Of a stretch of 46,273 nucleotides of DNA, positions 6,982 to 14,087 are shown in pieces; the stretch's first letter is position 1, and each line of letters begins with the position of its first letter. The translations under genes and the position numbers were made by a program. Origin of the DNA: Caldilineaceae bacterium (GTDB lineage Bacteria > Chloroflexota > Anaerolineae > Caldilineales > Caldilineaceae); the NCBI GenBank assembly GCA_022824685.1, contig JAJDZJ010000239.1, positions 1 through 46,273 of the forward strand, given 5' to 3'. The notes under the pieces are model-generated. The model made no database searches, was not told where the DNA came from, and saw nothing but the letters and a program-made list of their open reading frames with translations.

Positions 6982-7806
6982 GTGAAGGCGCACCTTGGGG
7001 TTTCGGAGCGACGCGCCTGCAGGGTGCTGGGTCATCCTCGCTCCACACAGCGATACAAGCCGAGCCCGGTGGAGGATGAGAAGGCGCTGACCGAGGAGAT
7101 CACGGCGCTGGCCAGTCAGTTCTGCAGGTACGGTTATCGCAGGATCACCGCCCTTCTGAGGCATCGCGGCTGGCGAGTGAACCACATACGTGTGGAGCGG
7201 ATATGGCGACGAGAAGGTCTGAAGGCGCCTGTGAAGCAGCCGAAGAGAGGGCGTCTGTGGTTCAATGACGGCTCGTGCGTGCGTCTGCGGCCTGCGTGGA
7301 AGGACCATGTGTGGGCCTACGACTTCGTGCACCTGAGGCTCCATCACGGCACAGGAGTGCGGTTGCTGGCCGTCATCGACGAATACAGCAGAGAGTGTCT
7401 GGCAATCCGGGCTGCCCGCAGCATACGGTCTGCCGATGTGATAGAGGCGCTGGCCGAATTGATGGTGTCCAGAGGCGTGCCCGACCACATTCGCTCGGAC
7501 AACGGGCCGGAGATTACGGCCCGGGCTGTGCGTGAGTGGCTTGGGCGGGTGGGGGCCAGGACGCTCTATATCGAGCCTGGGTCGCCGTGAGAGAACGATT
7601 ACATCGAAAGTTTCAACGGCAAGTTGAGGGACGAGCTGCTGGACAGGGAGGTCTTCTATACGTTTCTGGAGGCGCGTGTGCTGAAGGAGCGGTATAGGCG
7701 GACTTACAACCGGGTCAGACCGCACAGCTCACTGGGCTATCGGCCGCCGGCGCCTGAGGCCCTCTTGACTGCCGACCCTGTCCCCGTGCTTGATGGACTA
7801 ACATAA
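6982..7806 (+). pseudogene. IS407-like transposase OrfB, interrupted by TGA
   Basis: The integrase-type catalytic protein reads through HTH_21 and rve domains. The first aspartate (WAYDFVH) and the second (RSDNGPEI) precede a TGA at 7588-7590. After it the same frame continues ENDYIESFNGKLRDELL to DGLT at 7806, including the catalytic glutamate of the YIESFNG motif. In relatives the stop position is tryptophan (PGSPWENGYIESFN), so TGG became TGA by one base change. The product would be about 200 residues and lack the third DDE residue. The reading frame is otherwise intact, so the mutation is probably recent. OrfB frame coding character begins upstream of the GTG at 6982, near 6946, as expected for a frameshifted element. 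Confidence 0.88.
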
Positions 7807-7835
7807 CGGGTGGTACAAGCTGCGGGGGCAGGTCA

Positions 7836-8251
7836 GGCGCGGGCGGGGCGATTGGTTTAGGTCGGGGACATCATACAAACGCGAGGGAATGTATGACCAA
7901 TGTCGAACAAGTGTGCCCGACTGGCTACACGATGTCAAGGGTTTTTGCGGGCAATTTGGGGCATACGCATCTTAGTGGGAGAGATCCTTCAGCAGATGGT
8001 CAGTTTTCCGACAGGCTCGTTTACGTTGACCCAATTCAGATGCCATTGCCCTGAGGGTGGGGGCGTCTTGCAAGACCTTGTCATTTCGGCAATCTTCCGT
8101 CACCCGGTCGTCGCGCTCGCCATCAAGCGGCCTAAGTCCGCTCGATCTCAGTTCTTACTGTCAAAGCCTGCGCCCCCTTGACCTGCCCGAAGGCACTGCA
8201 GTAGAATGCGCCGCATGGCCAGATCCGGAACCCGTCCAAGGAGCCCCACCC
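7836..8251. other. Gene-free stretch holding inverted dispersed-repeat ends
   Basis: About 415 bp between the IS and the M20 peptidase. An open frame running from 8057 into the peptidase has no domain content before 8252. The only structure seen is the pair of repeat ends described for 7958-8057. Confidence 0.5.
7958..8057. repeat. Possible small MITE-like element with imperfect inverted ends
   Basis: The left end (7958-7995) is the second direct copy of the 38-bp repeat at 3767. The right end (8029-8057, reverse strand) reads CAGGGCAATGGCATCTGAAT and continues TGGGTCAACG. It is nearly the inner edge of the window-terminal repeat, which reads CAGGGCGATTGCATCTAAAT then TGGGTCAG. The two ends face each other as imperfect inverted repeats about 100 bp apart, with no coding sequence between them. 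This is the layout expected of a non-autonomous element or the scar of a deleted one. Confidence 0.5.
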
Positions 8252-9640
8252 ATGCCAGCCTACCAGTCCTTTCTCAGATCCAACGAGGAGCGGTTTCTCG
8301 ACGAACTGCTTGACTTCCTTCGCATTCCCAGCATTTCAGCGCTGCCGGAGCGCGCCGGAGACGTAGCCCGCGCCGGAGACTGGGTCGCCCAGCGTTTGAC
8401 GGCAGCCGGCGTCGAAAATGTCGAACTGCTGCCGACCGGTGGTCATCCCGTCGTTTACGGCGACTGGCTGCATGCCCCCGGCAAGCCCACCATCCTGATC
8501 TATGGCCATTTCGACGTGCAGCCTGTCGACCCCGTAGAGCTGTGGACGAACGCGCCTTTTGAGCCCACCATTGTGGACGACCGCGTCTACGCCCGCGGCG
8601 CGTCCGACGACAAGGGAAACATGCTGGCGCCCATCCTGGCGGTTGAAGCGCTGCTGCAAAGCGATGGGGCCGCCCCCGTCAATCTGAGATTCTGCTTTGA
8701 AGGCCAGGAGGAGATCGGCAGCCCCCAGATCCCGGAGTTCATGCCGCAGCATAGGGAACGGTTCGCCTGTGACCTTGCTGTCAGCGCGGACGGCGGTCAG
8801 TTCAGTGAAACGGAGCCGATCCTGCTCCTGTCCCTGCGCGGCATCTGCGGCCTGCAGATCAATGTCCATGGCGCGGCCACCGATCTCCATTCCGGCCTGC
8901 ACGGCGGCCGCATTCAGAATCCAATTCATGCGCTTACACAGATCCTTGCCTCCTTGCGGCGGGCCGACGGCACGGTCGCGGTGGAGGGATTCTACGACAG
9001 CGTCGTCGAACTCAGCCAGGTGGAACGCGACGCCATCGCCCGGGTCCCATTTGACGGCGCTGAATACCTGCAGGCGCTGGGCCTGGAGGAGGAGTTCGGC
9101 GAGCCGGGCTACGCAAACCGCGAGCGCGGGTGGATCCGACCGACCTTGGAGATGAACGGCATTTGGGGCGGATTCCAGGAAGAAGGGATCAAGACGGTTC
9201 TGCCCAACTCTGCGCATGCGAAGATAACATGCCGGCTTGTGGCCGACCAGGACCCAGGCCAGATCGTAGAGCTCTTGGGGGCACATGTGAAGCAGCATGC
9301 CCCGCCCGGCGTGCGTGTGGAGGTAGCGCCCCTTTCCATTCAAGGCCAGCCTTACAGTATTTCAGCAGACCATTGGGGAAATCGAGCCGCGGCAGCCGTA
9401 CATAGAGAGTTGTACGGACGCGACCCTTACCAGACACGAAGCGGAGGCAGCATTCCCATCACAGGTGTCTTTCGCAAGCAGCTTGGGGCCGATACTATCA
9501 GCTTCGGATTCGGGCTTGAAGACGAAAACATCCACGCGCCGGACGAGTTTTTCCGGCTGGCCAGCTTCCGCAAAAGTCAGATCGCCTATTGCAGCCTGCT
9601 TGAGAAACTTGGGGAGTCAGCGCCGCCGAAACGGGGTTGA
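8252..9640 (+). CDS. M20 family dipeptidase/metallopeptidase
   Basis: A 462-residue cytosolic zinc exopeptidase of the M20/M25/M40 family, carnosinase/dipeptidase branch. The metal-site motifs are all present: GHFDVQP (H86, D88), RGASDDKG (bridging D119), GQEEIGS (E153 catalytic base, E154 ligand), SADGG (D180 ligand) and a C-terminal histidine in NIHAPDEFF. The GRIQNPIHAL and RSGGSIPI stretches belong to the lid/dimerisation and substrate-contact regions. Length matches the family. The ATG at 8252 is preceded by AAGGAG; 65 in-frame codons upstream are without domain content. The precise peptide substrate cannot be read. Confidence 0.93.
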   Translation: MPAYQSFLRSNEERFLDELLDFLRIPSISALPERAGDVARAGDWVAQRLTAAGVENVELLPTGGHPVVYGDWLHAPGKPTILIYGHFDVQPVDPVELWTNAPFEPTIVDDRVYARGASDDKGNMLAPILAVEALLQSDGAAPVNLRFCFEGQEEIGSPQIPEFMPQHRERFACDLAVSADGGQFSETEPILLLSLRGICGLQINVHGAATDLHSGLHGGRIQNPIHALTQILASLRRADGTVAVEGFYDSVVELSQVERDAIARVPFDGAEYLQALGLEEEFGEPGYANRERGWIRPTLEMNGIWGGFQEEGIKTVLPNSAHAKITCRLVADQDPGQIVELLGAHVKQHAPPGVRVEVAPLSIQGQPYSISADHWGNRAAAAVHRELYGRDPYQTRSGGSIPITGVFRKQLGADTISFGFGLEDENIHAPDEFFRLASFRKSQIAYCSLLEKLGESAPPKRG

Positions 9641-9663
9641 GACGTAGGTAGCTTGCGCTCCGC

Positions 9664-10110
9664 TCATGCGCCAAACTGAAACCACAGGACGGTGTAGAGG
9701 ACGCCGACAAGCGCGCCGATGTATACCTCGGTTGGAGTATGGCCGATCAGTTCCTTCAGCTCCTCTTCACTGACCGGCTGACCTGTGAAGAGCTCACGCA
9801 GGATCTGGTTCAGGACCTTTGCCTGCTTGCCCGCGGCTTGCCGCACACCGGTTGCATCGTACATGACAACCAGGGCGAAGATTGCGGCCATGGCAAAAAT
9901 GTCGCTGCGCGGACCGGACCGGTAGCCGATGGCGGAGACAAGGCTGCAGACCATTGCCGCGTGGCTGCTGGGCATGCCCCCCGCGCGGGCGAGCACCCGC
10001 AGGTCAAAATCACGATGCTGGATCCACTCGAAGAGAAACTTGTATAGTTGTACGATCAGGCCGACACTCAGTGGCAGCCAGATGATGGAGCCGTTCCCGA
10101 GCAACTGCAT
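9664..10110 (-). CDS. Divergent PAP2 family membrane protein (DUF212/YuiD-like)
   Basis: A 148-residue integral membrane protein. The conserved blocks of the divergent PAP2 family are present: GGMPSSHAAMV (the phosphatase-like SxH motif), VMYDATGVRQAAGKQAKVLN and GHTPTEVYIG. There are about four membrane helices. It is thought to be a phosphatase-like protein of unknown substrate. Its ATG lies 5 bp beyond the stop of xseB, and the ribosome site AAGGAA is inside the end of xseB, so the two genes are translationally linked. Confidence 0.93.
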   Translation of the reverse strand: MQLLGNGSIIWLPLSVGLIVQLYKFLFEWIQHRDFDLRVLARAGGMPSSHAAMVCSLVSAIGYRSGPRSDIFAMAAIFALVVMYDATGVRQAAGKQAKVLNQILRELFTGQPVSEEELKELIGHTPTEVYIGALVGVLYTVLWFQFGA

Positions 10111-10114
10111 TTCA

Positions 10115-10366
10115 CTACTGTTCCTTAGGGTCGCCCAACTGCGCCAGGTTGCCGTCCGGCTGCCACTTCCTGACCCTGAGCTCGGCCTCTTCGAGCAACA
10201 CGCCGCAGCGCGAGGCGAGCTTCACGCCTTTCTCGTAGAGTTCCAGCGAATCCGCCAGAGGCAGTTCGGCGGCCTCGAGACGTTCCAGAATCTCCTGGAG
10301 CTGGGCATAGCTCTCCTCGTAAGACAGTTTGTCGAGCTGTTCGGCCGCTTTTTCATGACTCTCCAT
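10115..10366 (-). CDS. xseB: Exodeoxyribonuclease VII small subunit
   Basis: An 83-residue helical protein beginning MESHEKAAEQLDKLSYEESY. It carries the XseB hallmark pattern LQEILERLEAAELPLADSLE, then LYEKGVKLASRC. With the large subunit XseA, which is not in this window, it forms the exonuclease that degrades single-stranded DNA in both directions. The ATG at 10366 has AAAGGA about 6 bases upstream; a 79-codon extension to 10603 is not supported. The next gene downstream is the PAP2 protein. Confidence 0.93.
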   Translation of the reverse strand: MESHEKAAEQLDKLSYEESYAQLQEILERLEAAELPLADSLELYEKGVKLASRCGVLLEEAELRVRKWQPDGNLAQLGDPKEQ

Positions 10367-10592
10367 TGCGTTCCTTTCTGCTCCTGCCGGTTTGGCATTA
10401 GTATAACAGAGAGGATCGCTGTTTCTGCAATGGAAAAGTTGGCGCCGACATTCACTCGCGGGCCCAGTCAACGGGCCTTCTTCCCACCTGCCTGGCCAGC
10501 AGAATTCCCGACTGGTCAGATTCGGTTTGCGAACACAGTTGCTTGCTAAGTGCTTGCAGACTAGACTGAAAAATACCCGTTTGGAGGGCAAA

Positions 10593-11423
10593 GTGGTAGA
10601 CACAGATCAGCACCGACCGGTCGTCGTGATTCTCGAGCCGGACCTCTTTTTTTCGGTTCGCCTGGAAGACGTTGTGCGAGCTGCAGGGGGCGACCCGGTC
10701 ACGATCGACCGATCTGAATCGTTCATGGGCGCGGTGGCCAGCACATTTCCCGTTCTGGCCCTGCTCGACCTGAAGACGCCCGGCGACTGGGAGTCTGCCA
10801 TCAGACAGTGCAAGTTGAAACCGCACACACGCCTTACGCCCATCTACGCCTTTGGCAGCCACGTCGACGTGGAGACGCTTCAGAAGGCCCGGCAGGCGGG
10901 GGCCGACCATGCCTGGGCGCGCAGCCGCATGATGGAAGAGCTTGTGGCCGTGGTTGACCGACACATTCATCCATCGCCCCGGCTTCTCAACGGTTGCGTG
11001 GACCCGCCCAGCCGCGCGGCAGTGGCAGGGCTGCTTGCCTTCAACCAGGGGCGATACTTCGACCAGCACGAATACCTGGAACTGGCCTGGAACGAAGAGT
11101 CGCGGCCGGTGCGTGACATTTACCAGGGCATCCTGCAGGTCGGCGTCGCATTTCTTCAGATGGAGAAGGGCAACCGGCGAGGCGCTCTGAAGATGTTTCG
11201 CCGCGGCCTGCCGAAGCTTCGGGGAGTGGAAGACCAGTGTCAGGGGATCGGTGTGGGAGCCTTCCGCGCGGCCGCCGAAAGGATCCATCGCCAGCTCTCC
11301 GAGACGGACCCCGATCTTCCCGTTGACACCAGTGATATGAGATTTCCCAAGGTGGATTTCAGGAATCCCTACGGTGGTGAAATCCCCGAAGATCTAGGCG
11401 TTCAGTTGCCGGAGGATCATTAG
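10593..11423 (+). CDS. Receiver-like plus DUF309 domain protein
   Basis: A 276-residue two-domain protein. Residues 1-120 look like a response-regulator receiver fold (VVVILEPDLFF, then LALLDLKTP with the central D). The conserved lysine and parts of the acidic pocket are not evident, so it may be a pseudo-receiver. Residues about 145-240 are a DUF309 helical domain with its signature FNQGRYFDQHEYLELAW (the HE-x-LE-x-x-W motif) and GILQVGVAFLQMEKGN. DUF309 has no settled function. I take the GTG at 10593 as start because TTGGAGGG precedes it by 4-5 bases; an ATG at 10527 gives 22 more residues. The gene diverges from xseB. Confidence 0.85.
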   Translation: MVDTDQHRPVVVILEPDLFFSVRLEDVVRAAGGDPVTIDRSESFMGAVASTFPVLALLDLKTPGDWESAIRQCKLKPHTRLTPIYAFGSHVDVETLQKARQAGADHAWARSRMMEELVAVVDRHIHPSPRLLNGCVDPPSRAAVAGLLAFNQGRYFDQHEYLELAWNEESRPVRDIYQGILQVGVAFLQMEKGNRRGALKMFRRGLPKLRGVEDQCQGIGVGAFRAAAERIHRQLSETDPDLPVDTSDMRFPKVDFRNPYGGEIPEDLGVQLPEDH

Positions 11424-11487
11424 AAGACGCCGCAGGCCTGAGTGGGCAGGCATCCCGAATTCGCGTCGCGGCCACTCCAATGCTCCG

Positions 11488-11868
11488 CTACCGGGAAGCC
11501 GTGATGGCAGAGTCGTCCTGAGCCGCTCCGACTGCCGGCACAGTTGCAGCGGCAGCCTTTCGCCCGCGCGGTGACAGGAAAAGCGTGGCCGCGGGAAATT
11601 TATGGTTGCTGAGCAGGAGCCCTTCATCTTCCAATCGACTTACGTCTCGCGCCGCCACAGGACTGGAGCCGCCGCCAAGTGGATGCAGACGGTATTCCTT
11701 GTTGCCGTCGAGGTAGCGATGGGACTTGAGGGTATCACCCCGCAGCAGCGCGCCGAGGAGCCGCTGCTGCGGGCGTGTCAGGGTTGAGCGAGGGGTACTA
11801 TTCGCGGAGCGTCCCAACGCGGCGCGCAGGCGCGCGCCCAATCTCGCGGCCGCGGTGCGCAGCATCAT
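11488..11868 (-). CDS. Conserved hypothetical protein, winged-helix-like
   Basis: A 126-residue protein. The first 25 residues are Arg/Ala-rich. Residues 30-105 (LTRPQQRLLGALLRGD, then LKSHRYLDGNKEYRLHPL and VSRLEDEGLLLSNHKFPAAT) look like a winged helix: helix-helix-hairpin with a basic, aromatic wing. Its ATG overlaps the stop of the upstream small gene (ATGA), so the two are co-translated. I have the impression of a recurring pair in related bacteria but cannot name a family. A DNA-binding role is inference from fold-like pattern only. Confidence 0.6.
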   Translation of the reverse strand: MMLRTAAARLGARLRAALGRSANSTPRSTLTRPQQRLLGALLRGDTLKSHRYLDGNKEYRLHPLGGGSSPVAARDVSRLEDEGLLLSNHKFPAATLFLSPRGRKAAAATVPAVGAAQDDSAITASR

Positions 11869-12074
11869 CCGAGATCGTCAACGTGTTCTTGGAGCTTTCG
11901 CTGGCTGATGCGCACGTATTGGTCGGCTTTGATCTGGCCCATCTCCTCGTCGGACAGGCGAATGCGCAGAATGTCCAGCGCGTCCTCCGGGCTCTGTCCG
12001 TAGGCCAGCTTTTTCTTGCCGTTCTTCATGTCGAACAGGTACATGTAGTGGGGATTGGAAAAGCTGCTCATCAT
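11865..12074 (-). CDS. Conserved small protein paired with winged-helix-like gene
   Basis: A 69-residue protein starting MMSSFSNPHYMYLFDMKNGK and continuing KKLAYGQSPEDALDILRIRLSDEEM and YVRISQRKLQEHV. The compact alpha/beta pattern, the lack of low complexity and the tight 4-base overlap with the next gene all argue that it is real. AAGG lies a few bases before the ATG. I do not recognise a named domain. Confidence 0.65.
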   Translation of the reverse strand: MMSSFSNPHYMYLFDMKNGKKKLAYGQSPEDALDILRIRLSDEEMGQIKADQYVRISQRKLQEHVDDLG

Positions 12075-12243
12075 TCAGGCCTTCTTCAACTGTAAGAGGA
12101 AAGTCGACCCTGATTTCTTGCGAACATTACGAAAACAATTGAAACAGAAATTTGACGACCGCTACCGCCATAGAGAACACGGCTACCTTTGTCGATGCCC
12201 TTTCACCTATGTTATTTTCCCCAAATGCCGCATGGCACAATTT

Positions 12244-12390
12244 TCACCATAGATTTCGTTTTCGGTAGAAGGCGTTGAATGGGAGCATTTGCTGGCACTT
12301 CGTACAGATTTTCTTGCCCTGGTATCTCTTCAACTCGCAGCGTCCTTCCTCCCCTTCGTTCTGCCTGAAGATGTCGGCAGAATTGGAAAC
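12244..12390 (-). pseudogene. Short zinc-knuckle-like open stretch, no start codon
   Basis: The minus strand directly after the HEPN gene stop is open for about 48 codons and reads SADIFRQNEGEEGRCELKRY, then QGKKICTKCQQMLPFNAFYRKRNLW and a stop. CTKC followed by LPFNAFY resembles the zinc-binding start of phage-type HNH or recombination-endonuclease-VII-like proteins (CTKCGE-KP-SEFY). Only one CxxC plus a lone Cys remains, and no ATG, GTG or TTG opens the frame. It is probably a decayed fragment, less likely a small protein made by coupling from the gene upstream. Confidence 0.3.
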
Positions 12391-12393
12391 TCA

Positions 12394-12996
12394 TTACCAG
12401 GCAACTGTGACCCCGTAAGCCGCAAGGATATGTTTCTTCATCCCAGTGTCTGTGACACGCACTAGATTATTGAAGAACGCTTCCGTGTCACCAATGGCTT
12501 CGCTCGTCAGGCGTACACGTCCGGTGGGCGACTGCGTCCATGTGTAACCTGGCACTGAGAATCCGTGGGCAAAACTATGTCGGACTCTCAGGATCTCATT
12601 CAGCCTTTCTCGAACTTGAATGCCAACCATTCTCCTTCTAGTCCAAACCCAGTCGCCAATGGGGTCATAGCCTGTATACTGTTGAAGCAAGGCCCTCGTA
12701 TTTTCCGCGTTAGGCGTGTTAAACCTCATCAGAGCCCGTTCCGTAGCCTGCCGGGAAATGCTGTAAATTGCAAGGAACTCGGCATTTCGCGGGTTTTCAA
12801 TCTCAACGTAGAACGACCGCACTAAGTTGTTGATGTAGGCGTCCCACGCGGCGACATATCCCGCAAGGGCTGCATGATAAAAAACTTGCTTTTCAGTCGG
12901 CAACCTTTGGGGCAATCGCCAATCTGTCGCTGCCCCGCGGAGTGTTCTCACGCGTACAGCTGCGGCAAAGTAATTCAAGGCTGCGGTTGATGCCAC
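12394..12996 (-). CDS. HEPN-domain protein, RiboL-PSP-like
   Basis: A 200-residue helical protein. The motif LRVRHSFAHGFSVPG contains an RX4H ribonuclease signature (R139 to H144) in the context seen in RiboL-PSP-type HEPN domains. The N-terminal half (YHAALAGYVAAWDAYINNLVRSFY) is the other helix pair of the fold. The start is GTG at 12996 with AGAGGG about 6 bases upstream. Only 9 bp separate it from the stop of the ParA-type gene, so the two form one transcription unit. By analogy with other HEPN proteins the probable activity is RNA cleavage, held in check or triggered by the partner ATPase. That is inference. Confidence 0.7.
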   Translation of the reverse strand: MASTAALNYFAAAVRVRTLRGAATDWRLPQRLPTEKQVFYHAALAGYVAAWDAYINNLVRSFYVEIENPRNAEFLAIYSISRQATERALMRFNTPNAENTRALLQQYTGYDPIGDWVWTRRRMVGIQVRERLNEILRVRHSFAHGFSVPGYTWTQSPTGRVRLTSEAIGDTEAFFNNLVRVTDTGMKKHILAAYGVTVAW

Positions 12997-13005
12997 AGCA
13001 GCCCT

Positions 13006-14034
13006 CTAAAGACAGTCGACAAAGGTTGCAAGAGCGCTTCGATAGCGGTCTAGTGGATCGGGATTGAGTTGGACCCTCTCACCTTCGATCTCCTTTGGTC
13101 CTGGGCGAAGGTTAAACAGAGGAATCCCCTTTTTTGTCATCGTGACGAATGCGCCGTGATAGTCTGGAATCTCAATAAATCTTTCACTTGGCTTTTCTTT
13201 GGGGGTAGTAAAGACCTGGCGATGATTCTCATGGAGCCGGTCGAGCGTTTCCTTGATGGTCTTGCTTACTGTCTCGAAAGCGCCACTTGCCTTTCCCTGG
13301 TAAAGGGTCACTCGGCTATTGGCAAAGGCGTGGAGTTTTGGGGTAACGACTCCTTCGCTCTTTGCCCTTTTTGCAAAGTTAATTCTGGCATAGGCATCAA
13401 TTTTGGGGTCACTGCCAGGGTAACCATAGAGAAGGGCAACAACATTCTCTATGGCACGGCGTGAACTTTCGTCCGCGGTAAAGGGTACAACAACGTTTTC
13501 CGCCGCGACGAGGGCTAACTGTGTATAAATGGCAAAGCTCGGGTTACAGTCAAGAATGAAGAGAGAATCTCGATTTCCACTCTGTTGACGCAAAGAAACT
13601 GTCAGATCTCTAATCCAGCTGAGAACCTGCTTCCACGCGTCGATTGGAATTGCCAATTGAGATGTCTGCCGAATTGCCTCGGATAGGATTTCGAGCAAAT
13701 TATCACCACAAACCAACAGCAAGTTAGTAGGTAGATTAGCGTTGTAGTCCTTGGGGCGCATTACGAACGGGCTTACATCACTCAAGCTCTGGAAAGGCGA
13801 ATTCAGACGCGCTTCCAGGTAGCCGGCAATCGTACGCCGTGGATTTTCTCCGATTAGCTCGCTCAGTGCGTGGGGTTTGACCAGGAGAGTTTCTGAGACA
13901 TTTGCCTGAGGACAAAGGTCGATCACATATACATCCACGCCAGGATGGGCGTGTGCATACTCAGTCGCAGCCACAAAGCAGAGAAAACTTTTACCTACTC
14001 CGCCTTTATTGTTCCAAAATGCATATGCGGTCAT
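13006..14034 (-). CDS. ParA/Soj-type P-loop ATPase coupled to HEPN gene
   Basis: A 342-residue member of the deviant Walker A group. NNKGGVGKSF (signature lysine K10, P-loop lysine K15), VYVIDLCPQANVSETLL (the Walker A-prime D-x-PQ-N motif) and SLFILDCNPSFAIYTQLAL (Walker B) are all intact. The C-terminal 90 residues, around TTPKEKPSERFIEIPDYHG, are specific to this protein. Ordinary parA genes are followed by parB. Here a HEPN ribonuclease-like gene follows after 9 bp and no ParB or parS is seen, so a plasmid- or chromosome-partition role is doubtful. The ribosome site is weak. Together they look like a toxin or phage-defence module. Confidence 0.8.
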   Translation of the reverse strand: MTAYAFWNNKGGVGKSFLCFVAATEYAHAHPGVDVYVIDLCPQANVSETLLVKPHALSELIGENPRRTIAGYLEARLNSPFQSLSDVSPFVMRPKDYNANLPTNLLLVCGDNLLEILSEAIRQTSQLAIPIDAWKQVLSWIRDLTVSLRQQSGNRDSLFILDCNPSFAIYTQLALVAAENVVVPFTADESSRRAIENVVALLYGYPGSDPKIDAYARINFAKRAKSEGVVTPKLHAFANSRVTLYQGKASGAFETVSKTIKETLDRLHENHRQVFTTPKEKPSERFIEIPDYHGAFVTMTKKGIPLFNLRPGPKEIEGERVQLNPDPLDRYRSALATFVDCL

Positions 14035-14087
14035 GAGCTGGCAGCTGAGATTGCTAAAGTGTACTGCGGGGCGCTATTTCTCATCTC

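Larger units (their letters stand above)
6605..7835 (+). mobile_element. IS3-family (IS407-like) insertion sequence, 1231 bp
   Basis: The left end TGACCCGTCCCCC at 6605 and the right end (reverse complement TGACCTGCCCCCG) at 7835 form imperfect inverted repeats of the IS407 type. Inside are a small helix-turn-helix OrfA and a DDE OrfB, at the standard family length of about 1.2 kb. No convincing 4-bp target duplication is seen (GTAG before, GGCG after), so the flanks have changed since insertion or the insertion was not clean. OrfB carries a nonsense codon, so the element cannot move by itself. Confidence 0.88.

Noticed and set aside
7588..7590. UGA recoding (selenocysteine or Trp)
   Set aside because: No other internal TGA in the window's genes and relatives have Trp here; a simple nonsense mutation explains it.
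8336..9343. 335-residue minus-strand frame
   Set aside because: Shadow of the M20 peptidase.
10452..11288. 278-residue minus-strand frame
   Set aside because: Shadow of the DUF309 protein gene, which has the HE-x-LE motif and a good ribosome site.
13006..14034. Chromosome or plasmid partition locus
   Set aside because: No parB-like gene, no parS-like repeats and a HEPN gene in the partner position.
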